Source: Clostridia bacterium
Lineage (GTDB): Bacteria; Bacillota; Clostridia; Christensenellales; Borkfalkiaceae
Direction of reading: 5' to 3'
Assembly (NCBI GenBank): GCA_021205485.1
Contig: JAJPXK010000039.1
Location: 1-5,189, forward strand
Length of the DNA stretch: 5,189 bases
Positions 1 to 5,189 of this stretch are shown here, one piece after another. The position numbers and the translations under genes were made by a program. How positions within the stretch are numbered: position 1 is the stretch's first letter; every line of letters starts with the position of its first letter. The notes below the pieces were generated by a model. The model was not told the origin of the DNA. It searched no databases and saw nothing but the letters and a program-made list of their open reading frames with translations.

Positions 1-3000
1 CTAAATGCCCGAAGCGTCTTCGGCCGTAACGCTTGAGCTTTCCGCCACAAACAAATTGGTTACGCTTTCGCTGCTTACCGTGTAGGTGAAGTATTCGGCG
101 GTATCAAACGTAACGGTAAAGGTGTAGGTGTTGCTGCTGTCGGTATAGGTATAAGTAACGTAAGTAACCGAGTAAGTAACCGAGCCGTCGGTGGTTGTTA
201 CGGTGGTTGTTTCGGGGTCGCCGTTTTGAGTCAACTTCGTTGTATCTGTTTCAGAAACATATATGCCCGAAGAAACTTCCGTAAGGTAGTACTTTGTTGC
301 GTCTTTTACGTCAATTCCTGTAAAGTCGAAGTCTTCCGATGAACCGCTGATAGTCACTTCGTGGCCGTTGATATAACTGCCGTATTCTGCCGAGAATTTG
401 TCTATCGCGTCGGTAATGTAGCTCTTAATGTAGGCGCTTATATCGTTGTATGTACCTGCGACAAAGTAGCAGTCGCCGTTTTGATAACTTGCAACGCCTT
501 TTTCGCTTGCGTAGGCCTCCAAAGCGTTTATTAAATTTGCCTGCAATTCGAACGTGCTTTCCGCAACGTCAGTTGTACTAACAATGGTTGTGTCAATATA
601 CATCCAGTCGGTGGTGCCTGATGCATATACAAAATCATTGGTTCCTTTTCTGTTCACGACAAAAGTACCGCCGTTTAAAGTTGTGCTATTGCTCATATTA
701 GAGCTGTACGCTTTTTTATAATAAACGGTTAAACCTGAAGAATCATCATTGCTTGCATTTGTACAACCATAGAACGGGTAATTCTTGCTGTCGTATGATG
801 TGTCTTTGCTATCATAAGTAACGTTGTTATAATTGCTTGAGAAGAACACTGTATCTGCAAGGAAAACTATAGTAGTTAAAGATTTGTTGTCAAGGAATGC
901 TCTGTAGCCAATCATTACTATATTTTCAGGCACAAGAACGTTTTTTAGCGAGCCTGTACTCTTACTTGTTGCAAAGGCGCCAGCGGCAATTTCAAGTACC
1001 TTAAAGTTATTTACAGTGTTTTTAAGTACCAGCCAGTCATCGCTGTCAGAGGCAAAGTTAGAGCTGTATATAGCAGTGTCGTGTCCTGTTATAGTATAAT
1101 AACCTCCGTCTACAGTCATAGTATTAGTATAGCTGTAATACTCACTCTTATAATTGCTGTCAGAGCTGGATGCACCATAAGTAAAGCTGTCTGCTTTGGT
1201 AAATGTATATGTTACATAATTTACAACAACGGTAGATGCGGCGGCCTTGGCGTAGTAGGTGTAGTTGCCGCTTGAAAGGTCGCTTGCCTTGCTTGTCAAG
1301 TTTTTGTCCGTATACCAGCCGAAGAACGTTCCTTCAAGCGTAGGCGTTGTTTCAGTGAAATCTTTTCCTTCTGTTGTAACAGTGCAGCTTAAAGCAGTAG
1401 TACAATTTTCATCGGTAGCGTACGCCCAGTAGCCCCAAATCGCATAGTAGGTGCTTGTGTTGTCAAATGCCGATTCTCCATCAGCGGGGTCACTAATGGT
1501 TATGTTGGTAAATGTAAGCGTTCCGCTGTTATCATACGCCCAGCCGAGGAAGTAATAGCCTTTAGCTGTAGTGGCAATAGTGCAGTCGTTGAGCGTGTTA
1601 CCTTTTTTATTTGCAACGTCGCTATAGAACAATGTATCGCCGTCCGTGCTTACTTCAGTAGTTTTGTTATCGTCGTTAATCGTAAATTCAACCTTGCTTA
1701 CAACGTTTATATACTTTGCGTCTGTCTGAGACCATTTAAGCGTAAGCGTGCTTGCCGCTCCGCTTGTTAAAGTAACGCTTTCTACTGCGTTATCCGTTGC
1801 CTCGCTGCCGTTAACTGTGCTAAGCTCATAGTTGTATTTTGTTTCAGCCGCAACGGAAACAGAACCTGTCGCATACAAAGCGTTTGTATACTCAAAGTAC
1901 TCTACGTTGCCCGTATAAGTTACCGTCGAGGTATCGGTAGAACCATCCTTAACGTAATTTATAACAACGCTTGTTATATTGCCGTTATTATCTGTTACGT
2001 TAGAAGCGTTTTTAACGTTCCAATCCGTTGTTGTTTCGTTTACGTCAATGTAGTTGTTGACATTCACAAGGTAGTAGGGGGTAGCGTCGTCGGTAGTAAT
2101 GCTGAATGAAATTTCGTTGCCGTTGACGCCTGTTACGGTCTCAAGACTGGTTACATTGTAGCCGTGGATATACTCGCCGTACTCCGCGGTGAACTCGTCT
2201 ATAGCGTTTTCTATGCTGGTTATAAGGTGGTTGTATAAGCTGTCTGCGTCGTTTTCTTCGCCGAGTTCGCAAGCTATAAATATGTTGTCGCCATCAACAA
2301 AGTAGGTGGCGCCGTAAGAGGTAATGGCGTTGGTAATTGCAGACGCCCAGTCAAAGTCGCCGCGGTCAACGCCGTTGCAAGCAAGCGTGGTTTCGGAGAG
2401 TTTTTCCGCAAGCGACTCAACGTCAACATACAGCCAGCTTACTGTAAGTAAATCTGAGCTTGATAACGTGTTGCTTGTCGCCGTGCTTAATACGTTGTTA
2501 GTACGTGTATAGCTTGAACTGCTTTCACGTGCTACAACAAATACGCCGTCGTTTAAATTATTATTAGCGTTTTCTATATCGTCGCCAGATTTTGCTACCG
2601 TGCTGTAGCCTGTCTTGAAGTAAACGGTCAGGTTTGTAGATTTTGTACTTGATTGCGTGGTGCAGCCATAGAACGGGTAGTTTCTGCTGTTTGTCATTTT
2701 ATCGCTTGCTGATGTCCAGTTATAATCTTTGCCCTGTTCTATTTTGTTTGTCGTTTCTCCTTTATAGTTTATTATGCCCTCGTCGGTGTAGCCTGTTTTT
2801 ATATCACCTAAATTAAGATAATTATAGTAGTTATAAGATTCGTAGCTTTCGCTTGAGAAGTAAACATTATCTGCAAGGAAGACAATGCTTTCAATATCCT
2901 TGTTATCCAGGAAGGCCCTCGAGCCTATCATAACTATGTTAGAAGGCACAAGCACGTTTTTAAGCGTTTTATAGTATGTCTTTCCCGTAGTGCTGTCTGT

Positions 3001-5106
3001 ATATGTTCCATTGTAACTTTTGAGGCCTTTGCCTAAGGCGCCCGCTGCGATTTCAAGCACGGGGCTTCCGTAAACGGTGTTTTCAAGCGTAAGCCAGGAA
3101 CCGTCTTTGTAATAGCCTAATTCTACAAAAACGTCCTCTATATAGCCTGTAATTACATAGTAATAGCCCGTAGTAGTGGTGCCGCAAATATTGCTGTTTT
3201 CGCTTACATAAGTAATGGTATAGTTGGTTGATGACGTCGTTTTGCTTTTTTGCGATGTACTGTTATCGGTTACGTAAATACAGCTGCTTTCATAAGAGCC
3301 GGTTGCCGTGCTGGCTGCAACCCTTGTATAGATTACGCCGTTTATAATTTCTTTATTGCCGTCCCATTTGGCGTATAAAGTATAATCCTGCGTTACTTTT
3401 GTGCCGCTTTCGCCGAATACAAATTCATTTGTGCAGTCGCTGTCTGTATACCAGCCTACTAACGTGTAAGTGTCATTGCCGAGCGAGTAAGTTGTGTTGT
3501 TTACCGTGTAAGAATACGATTTCGATAAAGTATCATCAATAGAGGCAAGGGTATTGTTATATTCAACGGTGTACTCGGTAGCGGTATTTGCTTTGCTAAA
3601 GGTGCCGCCGTTCAATGCAAGCGTTATTTTATAGGTATTTATTGCCCAGTACGCCTGAAGGGTGGTGTCTTCGGTAATTTGCGTGCTGCCAAATGTAAAT
3701 TCCGTTGCCGTGGTAACCGTTGCGGTTTTATACTGCCAGCCGCCCCATGTGTAGCCTACCGAATAAGCCACAGGCGTTGTAGCAGGTTGGTTTGTAGTTT
3801 CTTCCACGTTTAAAGCGTTTCCGCTTGCGTCCGTTAAATCGTCAATGCTCAATGTGTAGCCGTAATCAACGGTTGCGGAATAATTTACACCTTCGTAAGT
3901 TAAAGTTACGGTTAATTTAATTATTTCCCAGTTGGCGTATAAAGTTATATCGCTCCCTATTGTTTTGTCTTTTAAGTCTTTTGAGTCGCTGAATAAGGTT
4001 GTGCAGTTTTCGTCTAAATACCAGCCTGTAAGGTTATGGCCTGTGTACTTAATTTCGGTGGAGGAAGCTAATTTTAAGTCTGTTGTAGTTAATGTATCGT
4101 TTGTTATTCCGGTTTCAAAAGTACCGCCGTTAGTTACAAAAGTTATAGTCGCATAGTCTGCGTTTTTGCGGTAATTGAATAAATTGTAGTAATCGTTTGC
4201 GAAAGTAGCGGAAGTTGTGTCAAGTTTTGTTCCGTTGCCGTTGTTTGTTGTGTCGCTGTCGCTTGTTTTTGTGTATAAGCTGAAAGTTTTTCCGTTATGC
4301 ACAAGAGTGCCTAATTTAGCTCCCGTTACATATGTAACTTTGGCCGCATTGTCTTCACTGTTTTCGTTTATTATAACAGTTTCTGTTGTTGAACCGCTGT
4401 GTAATTCAACGTGGCCTTCGGTGAGGTTTATTGTATCAACCGTACCATATACGTGAAAAGATTGGCTGTCAACTTCTTCTATAATAATTTCTTCGGCTTC
4501 GCCGTATTGTTTTACCGTGGCGTTCGCCGCTTTGATTGTTACAACTGTTTCAGAGGTATTGTTCTCGGTGTAGAGGTAAATTTCTGCCGTTTCTTCAGTT
4601 TCAACCGTTACCGAGGTAGACTCGTTGTCGTACACGCAGAAGTTTGTTATGCCGCTCTCTGCAGCCGCGGAGGCGTTTTCAAGCCCTAAAAGGCATATCT
4701 TCGAACTTTCCGCCTCGGAGTCTACGGGCTGGTAATTTTCAAGAAGAACCATCTCCTGCGCGTCCATATCGTAGGCTATGGCGCAGTCGTCGGCGGTGGC
4801 GGTGAGGTCGCTTAAAGAGTAATCTTCAAGCAAAACGGTGATGGCCTCGGTTACGTTGTCGTAGCCGCCGTTTATGGCTTTGTCTACCGAAAGGGTGGTG
4901 TTTAAGTTAGAAACAAGCGACTGGTCGCTTGTCTTTTTAGCTTTGTTAATTATGCTTGTGAATGTAGGAACGAGTACCGCGATAAGTATAGCGATTACCG
5001 CGATGACGATAGAAAGTTCCACAAGGGTAAAACCTTTGTTAAGTCGCCTATTTTTAGGTTGCTTGTTAAGGCCGCGCGAATTGAGGCCGCGCCGTAAGTT
5101 TTGCAT
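1..5106 (-). CDS. Giant prepilin-type surface protein with InlB B-type repeats and two BspA-like LRR modules
   Basis: This is a complete 1701-residue ORF with an ATG at 5106, a TAG at 1-3 and no internal stop or frameshift. The start is supported by AGGAG seven bases upstream and because it gives a basic leader directly before the prepilin motif. Residues 1-25 are the leader, cleaved after G25. F26-F49 is the hydrophobic helix, with E30 as the conserved Glu5 of the mature pilin. Residues 50-160 resemble clostridial pseudopilin heads. Residues 164-265 are beta-rich. B-type repeats lie at 318-395, 397-489, 492-583, 1131-1224 and 1227-1288. Two homologous composite modules occupy 589-1090 and 1294-1701. 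Thr, Ser, Asn, Tyr and acidic residues dominate and there are 15 Cys, which suits an exported protein. There is no LPXTG motif or C-terminal membrane segment, so the N-terminal helix is the only visible anchor. The likely role, by inference, is adhesion or ligand binding at the cell surface, either on a pilus-like fibre or as a membrane-held pseudopilin. The ligand is unknown. The family call is strong; the function is not demonstrated. Confidence 0.93.
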   Translation of the reverse strand: MQNLRRGLNSRGLNKQPKNRRLNKGFTLVELSIVIAVIAILIAVLVPTFTSIINKAKKTSDQSLVSNLNTTLSVDKAINGGYDNVTEAITVLLEDYSLSDLTATADDCAIAYDMDAQEMVLLENYQPVDSEAESSKICLLGLENASAAAESGITNFCVYDNESTSVTVETEETAEIYLYTENNTSETVVTIKAANATVKQYGEAEEIIIEEVDSQSFHVYGTVDTINLTEGHVELHSGSTTETVIINENSEDNAAKVTYVTGAKLGTLVHNGKTFSLYTKTSDSDTTNNGNGTKLDTTSATFANDYYNLFNYRKNADYATITFVTNGGTFETGITNDTLTTTDLKLASSTEIKYTGHNLTGWYLDENCTTLFSDSKDLKDKTIGSDITLYANWEIIKLTVTLTYEGVNYSATVDYGYTLSIDDLTDASGNALNVEETTNQPATTPVAYSVGYTWGGWQYKTATVTTATEFTFGSTQITEDTTLQAYWAINTYKITLALNGGTFSKANTATEYTVEYNNTLASIDDTLSKSYSYTVNNTTYSLGNDTYTLVGWYTDSDCTNEFVFGESGTKVTQDYTLYAKWDGNKEIINGVIYTRVAASTATGSYESSCIYVTDNSTSQKSKTTSSTNYTITYVSENSNICGTTTTGYYYVITGYIEDVFVELGYYKDGSWLTLENTVYGSPVLEIAAGALGKGLKSYNGTYTDSTTGKTYYKTLKNVLVPSNIVMIGSRAFLDNKDIESIVFLADNVYFSSESYESYNYYNYLNLGDIKTGYTDEGIINYKGETTNKIEQGKDYNWTSASDKMTNSRNYPFYGCTTQSSTKSTNLTVYFKTGYSTVAKSGDDIENANNNLNDGVFVVARESSSSYTRTNNVLSTATSNTLSSSDLLTVSWLYVDVESLAEKLSETTLACNGVDRGDFDWASAITNAITSYGATYFVDGDNIFIACELGEENDADSLYNHLITSIENAIDEFTAEYGEYIHGYNVTSLETVTGVNGNEISFSITTDDATPYYLVNVNNYIDVNETTTDWNVKNASNVTDNNGNITSVVINYVKDGSTDTSTVTYTGNVEYFEYTNALYATGSVSVAAETKYNYELSTVNGSEATDNAVESVTLTSGAASTLTLKWSQTDAKYINVVSKVEFTINDDNKTTEVSTDGDTLFYSDVANKKGNTLNDCTIATTAKGYYFLGWAYDNSGTLTFTNITISDPADGESAFDNTSTYYAIWGYWAYATDENCTTALSCTVTTEGKDFTETTPTLEGTFFGWYTDKNLTSKASDLSSGNYTYYAKAAASTVVVNYVTYTFTKADSFTYGASSSDSNYKSEYYSYTNTMTVDGGYYTITGHDTAIYSSNFASDSDDWLVLKNTVNNFKVLEIAAGAFATSKSTGSLKNVLVPENIVMIGYRAFLDNKSLTTIVFLADTVFFSSNYNNVTYDSKDTSYDSKNYPFYGCTNASNDDSSGLTVYYKKAYSSNMSNSTTLNGGTFVVNRKGTNDFVYASGTTDWMYIDTTIVSTTDVAESTFELQANLINALEAYASEKGVASYQNGDCYFVAGTYNDISAYIKSYITDAIDKFSAEYGSYINGHEVTISGSSEDFDFTGIDVKDATKYYLTEVSSGIYVSETDTTKLTQNGDPETTTVTTTDGSVTYSVTYVTYTYTDSSNTYTFTVTFDTAEYFTYTVSSESVTNLFVAESSSVTAEDASGI
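352..606 (-). other. Uncharacterised alpha/beta domain, copy B (residues 1501-1585)
   Basis: This is the homologue of residues 891-986. It begins W-M-Y-I-D (1501-1505), has a helix around 1520-1535 (L-Q-A-N-L-I-N-A-L-E-A-Y), a strand C-Y-F-V-A (1546-1550) and a closing helix A-I-D-K-F-S-A-E-Y-G-S-Y-I-N-G (1567-1581). The A-I-D-x-F-x-A-E-Y-G-x-Y-I-x-G signature is the strongest shared block. It is about 11 residues shorter than copy A. No named family was recognised. Confidence 0.55.
835..1005 (-). other. BspA-like leucine-rich repeat segment, copy B (residues 1368-1424)
   Basis: The segment shows V-L-E-I-A-A-G-A-F, L-K-N-V-L-V-P-E-N-I-V-M-I-G-Y-R-A-F and I-V-F-L-A-D, which is the BspA/LRR_5 pattern. 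Only 9 residues separate the two halves (1378-1386), against 24 in copy A, so this copy is closer to a regular LRR series. It is followed by a short Asn/Tyr/Ser linker and then the N-Y-P-F-Y-G-C-T motif. Confidence 0.8.
1240..1428 (-). repeat. Partial InlB B-type repeat 5, residues 1227-1289
   Basis: Only about 62 residues long, this unit begins W-A-Y-A-T-D-E-N-C-T-T-A-L (1227-1239), then has F-F-G-W-Y-T-D-K-N-L-T-S (1261-1272) and closes Y-T-Y-Y-A-K-A (1282-1288). The expected closing Trp is Ala here (A1288) and the N-G-G opening strand is missing. The first motif looks like the C-T-T loop of one repeat followed by the central loop of another, so the unit is probably a fusion or deletion product of two repeats. 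Confidence 0.6.
1435..1716 (-). repeat. InlB B-type repeat 4, residues 1131-1224
   Basis: The opening strand K-V-E-F-T-I-N-D-D (1138-1146), the central Y-F-L-G-W-A-Y-D-N-S-G (1185-1195) and the closing T-Y-Y-A-I-W (1219-1224) mark this as a B-type repeat. The usual C-T-T loop is replaced by S-G-T-L-T-F. It begins a second B-repeat block placed just before the second composite module, mirroring repeats 1-3 before the first. Confidence 0.7.
2149..2436 (-). other. Uncharacterised alpha/beta domain, copy A (residues 891-986)
   Basis: The segment starts W-L-Y-V-D (891-895). It continues through a helix (about 915-930), a strand G-A-T-Y-F-V-D-G-D-N-I-F-I-A-C (932-946), and a helix ending A-I-D-E-F-T-A-E-Y-G-E-Y-I-H-G (968-982). 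I do not recognise a named family. It is the only clearly helical part of a mostly beta protein outside the pilin helix, and it is repeated at residues 1501-1585. C910 and C946 have no counterparts in the other copy. Confidence 0.55.
2851..3066 (-). other. BspA-like leucine-rich repeat segment, copy A (residues 681-752)
   Basis: The segment reads V-L-E-I-A-A-G-A, then L-K-N-V-L-V-P, then I-G-S-R-A-F-L-D-N-K and I-V-F-L-A. This matches the BspA / LRR_5 pattern, in which I-P/V-P-x-x-V-x-x-I-G-x-x-A-F is followed by a short L-x-x-I-x-x turn. Such LRRs form a solenoid and in other bacteria mediate binding to host or bacterial ligands. Only about two to three repeats are present, far fewer than in dedicated BspA proteins. 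An insert at 691-714 interrupts the series. Confidence 0.8.
3358..3633 (-). repeat. InlB B-type repeat 3, residues 492-583
   Basis: Y-K-I-T-L-A-L-N-G-G-T-F (492-503), L-V-G-W-Y-T-D-S-D-C-T-N-E-F (549-562) and Y-T-L-Y-A-K-W (575-581) give all three hallmark blocks of the family. A Ser/Tyr/Thr-rich insert (about residues 526-545) lengthens the unit. It ends immediately before the first composite module. Confidence 0.88.
3640..3918 (-). repeat. InlB B-type repeat 2, divergent, residues 397-489
   Basis: The unit starts with L-T-V-T-L-T-Y-E-G-V (398-407) in place of the usual N-G-G strand. Its central motif is W-G-G-W-Q-Y (454-459), without the D-x-x-C-T-T loop, and it closes with T-T-L-Q-A-Y-W (481-487). 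The strand order and the closing Y-W are kept, so it is a B-type repeat that has lost the cysteine loop. It is longer than repeat 1 owing to a linker around residues 424-446. Confidence 0.72.
3925..4155 (-). repeat. InlB B-type (Flg_new-like) repeat 1, residues 318-394
   Basis: The repeat opens with Y-A-T-I-T-F-V-T-N-G-G-T-F (residues 318-330), has the central T-G-W-Y-L-D-E-N-C-T-T motif (360-370) and closes with I-T-L-Y-A-N-W (387-393). These are the hallmark positions of the Listeria-Bacteroides / InlB B repeat, a small beta-grasp-like domain common in bacterial surface proteins. It is the best conserved of the five units. Its likely role is spacing or ligand contact. Confidence 0.88.
4312..4617 (-). 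other. Beta-rich, possibly beta-solenoid stalk segment (residues 164-265)
   Basis: This segment is made of short alternating strands of the V-x-V/I-x-I type, separated by Gly, Asn or charged turns. Examples are VTIKAANATVKQYGEAEEI (residues 188-206), then a Y-G-T-V-D-T-I-N-L-T-E-G-H-V-E-L run and a final E-T-V-I-I-N-E strand. Inside-outside alternation and G/N turns suit a small right-handed beta-helix or a beta-sandwich stalk between the pilin head and the repeat region. It contains no cysteine. The fold is inferred from pattern only. Confidence 0.4.
4618..4959 (-). other. Pseudopilin-like head domain (residues 50-163)
   Basis: After the hydrophobic helix comes an amphipathic continuation (about residues 51-75, with NKAKKTSDQ and SNLNTTL). 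A small segment follows in which D-A-I/V-type helices lead to CAIAYDMDAQEMVLLEN (residues 108-124). This order, with a helix ending in an N-T-T-L/N-T-A-L type motif and a later strand ending in V-L-L/V-L-V, is what I recall from the short head of type II secretion-like proteins in Clostridia. The assignment rests on that remembered family pattern, not on a computed match. C108, C138 and C157 lie here and could form a disulphide in the exported form. Confidence 0.6.
4960..5106 (-). other. Prepilin leader peptide and N-methylation/transmembrane helix (residues 1-49)
   Basis: Residues 1-25 form a strongly basic leader containing nine Arg or Lys residues and no acidic residue. The motif K-G-F-T-L-V-E follows, which is the class III signal recognised by prepilin peptidase (PilD/ComC-type). 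Cleavage would fall between G25 and F26, leaving a Phe N-terminus that is normally methylated. E30 is the conserved Glu5 used for subunit docking in type IV pili and type II secretion pseudopili. The stretch from F26 to F49 is almost wholly hydrophobic and gives the membrane-spanning assembly helix. The leader is long compared with the 6-8 residues of classical type IVa pilins. No peptidase or assembly gene is in view, so the partner machinery must be encoded elsewhere. Confidence 0.93.
5065..5091 (-). repeat. Short tandem repeat in the leader, coding RGLN twice
   Basis: On the minus strand CGCGGCCTCAAT (5091-5080) and CGCGGCCTTAAC (5076-5065) match at 10 of 12 bases, with one Ser codon between them. 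They encode R6-N9 and R11-N14. A weaker third echo, R-R-L-N, lies at residues 20-23. The two differences are synonymous third-position changes. Confidence 0.7.
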
Positions 5107-5113
5107 AATTTTT

Positions 5114-5118
5114 CTCCT
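5114..5118 (-). promoter_or_regulatory. Ribosome binding site AGGAG
   Basis: On the minus strand AGGAG is followed by seven bases (AAAAATT) and then the ATG at 5106. Sequence and spacing are near ideal for a Bacillota-type Shine-Dalgarno site. It fixes the start codon that gives the 25-residue leader. Confidence 0.9.
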
Positions 5119-5160
5119 GAACGCTCGGGCTTGCCGCCGTAAGCAATTAATTTTGTCATA

Positions 5161-5186
5161 AAATGTAAAACAAAAATATTACATTT
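5161..5186. repeat. 8-bp inverted repeat upstream of the gene
   Basis: AAATGTAA (5161-5168) and TTACATTT (5179-5186) are perfect reverse complements separated by 10 bases. The element lies 55 bases upstream of the start codon in an AT-rich stretch. It could be an operator or chance symmetry. It has no GC-rich stem, so it is a poor candidate for an intrinsic terminator of an upstream gene. A TTTACA hexamer lies within it on the minus strand (5164-5169), but no convincing -10 box follows at normal spacing, so no promoter is called. Confidence 0.3.
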
Positions 5187-5189
5187 GTC

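Larger units (their letters stand above)
1..1227 (-). repeat. Composite module, copy B (residues 1294-1701 and stop)
   Basis: This is the second copy of the composite module and it forms the C-terminus. W-L-V-L-K-N-T-V ... L-E-I-A-A-G-A (1358-1377) matches 671-690 at 14 of 20 positions. Residues 1387-1424 match 715-752 at 30 of 38 positions with no gap. N-Y-P-F-Y-G-C-T (1442-1449) is identical to 809-816. D-A-T-K-Y-Y-L (1602-1608) matches 1007-1013, and A-E-Y-F-T-Y-T (1670-1676) matches the end of copy A. The protein stops about where copy A passes into the next B-repeat block, so the C-terminus falls on a module boundary and is unlikely to be a truncation. Confidence 0.88.
1837..3342 (-). 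repeat. Composite module, copy A (residues 589-1090)
   Basis: This is the first of two homologous blocks in the same protein. In order it has a beta lead-in (about 589-670), a W-L-T-L-E-N-T-V / L-E-I-A-A-G-A segment (671-690), an LRR-like stretch (715-752), a Tyr-rich insert (753-808), the N-Y-P-F-Y-G-C-T motif (809-816), F-V-V-A-R (856-860), an alpha/beta domain (891-986), D-A-T-P-Y-Y-L (1007-1013) and a beta tail ending E-Y-F-E-Y-T (1069-1074). Each landmark recurs in the same order in copy B. Copy A is about 95 residues longer, mainly through inserts before and after the LRR stretch. Confidence 0.88.

Noticed and set aside
1..60. C-terminal cell-wall sorting signal or membrane anchor
   Set aside because: The last residues are Ser/Val/Thr/Ala/acidic, with no LPXTG-like motif, no hydrophobic stretch and no basic tail.
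1..5106. Two or more genes joined by misassembly or a hidden frameshift
   Set aside because: Composition, codon style and module order are continuous across the whole frame, and the two composite modules are homologous. I see no abrupt junction, although assembly of such repeats can only be verified with long reads.
5130..5143. Imperfect palindrome CTTGCCGCCGTAAG between the AT-rich leader and the ribosome binding site
   Set aside because: The stem is five pairs with an internal mismatch, too weak to call as a hairpin or riboswitch part.
1081..5161. Several short open frames on the plus strand (62-95 codons, for example 1081-1275, 2324-2512, 3932-4156, 4217-4689 and 4874-5161)
   Set aside because: They lie antisense to the long, well supported gene, have no convincing ribosome binding sites that I could see, and translate to Val/Ser/Leu-rich sequence expected from the reverse of Thr/Asn/Tyr codons.
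5140..5172. A sigma-A type promoter: TTTACA or TTGTTT hexamers upstream on the minus strand
   Set aside because: No acceptable -10 hexamer follows at 16-18 bases; the best candidates (TTAATT, TAATTG) match poorly. A TAATAT at 5181-5176 would need a -35 box outside the window.

Overview
The window holds one very long, intact gene on the minus strand (1701 codons, from the ATG at 5106 down to the stop at 1-3) plus 83 bases of its upstream region. The gene fills about 98% of the window. No RNA gene, mobile element, CRISPR array or second credible gene is visible.

The product looks like a giant, multi-domain surface adhesin attached to a type IV pilin / type II pseudopilin N-terminus. Its order is: a 25-residue basic prepilin leader; the GFTLVE cleavage/methylation site and hydrophobic helix; a short pseudopilin-like domain; a beta-rich, possibly solenoid segment; three InlB B-type (Listeria-Bacteroides, Flg_new-like) repeats; a composite module (beta lead-in, BspA-like leucine-rich segment, NYPFYGCT segment, alpha/beta domain, beta tail); one and a half to two further B-type repeats; and a second, diverged copy of the composite module that ends at the C-terminus. 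The protein is therefore a [B-repeats + composite module] unit present twice behind one pilin-type anchor.

Organism: the combination of a clostridial-style pseudopilin head, B-type repeats, BspA-like LRRs and a good AGGAG ribosome binding site suggests a Bacillota (Clostridia-like) bacterium, possibly an uncultured host-associated one. This is inference from domain style, not a sequence match.

Region by region: 1-1227, second composite module; 1240-1716, second B-repeat block; 1837-3342, first composite module; 3358-4155, first B-repeat block; 4312-4617, beta-rich stalk; 4618-5106, pseudopilin head and leader; 5107-5189, ribosome binding site and an AT-rich leader with an 8-bp inverted repeat. 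The gene reaches the left edge of the window, so its terminator and downstream neighbours cannot be seen.
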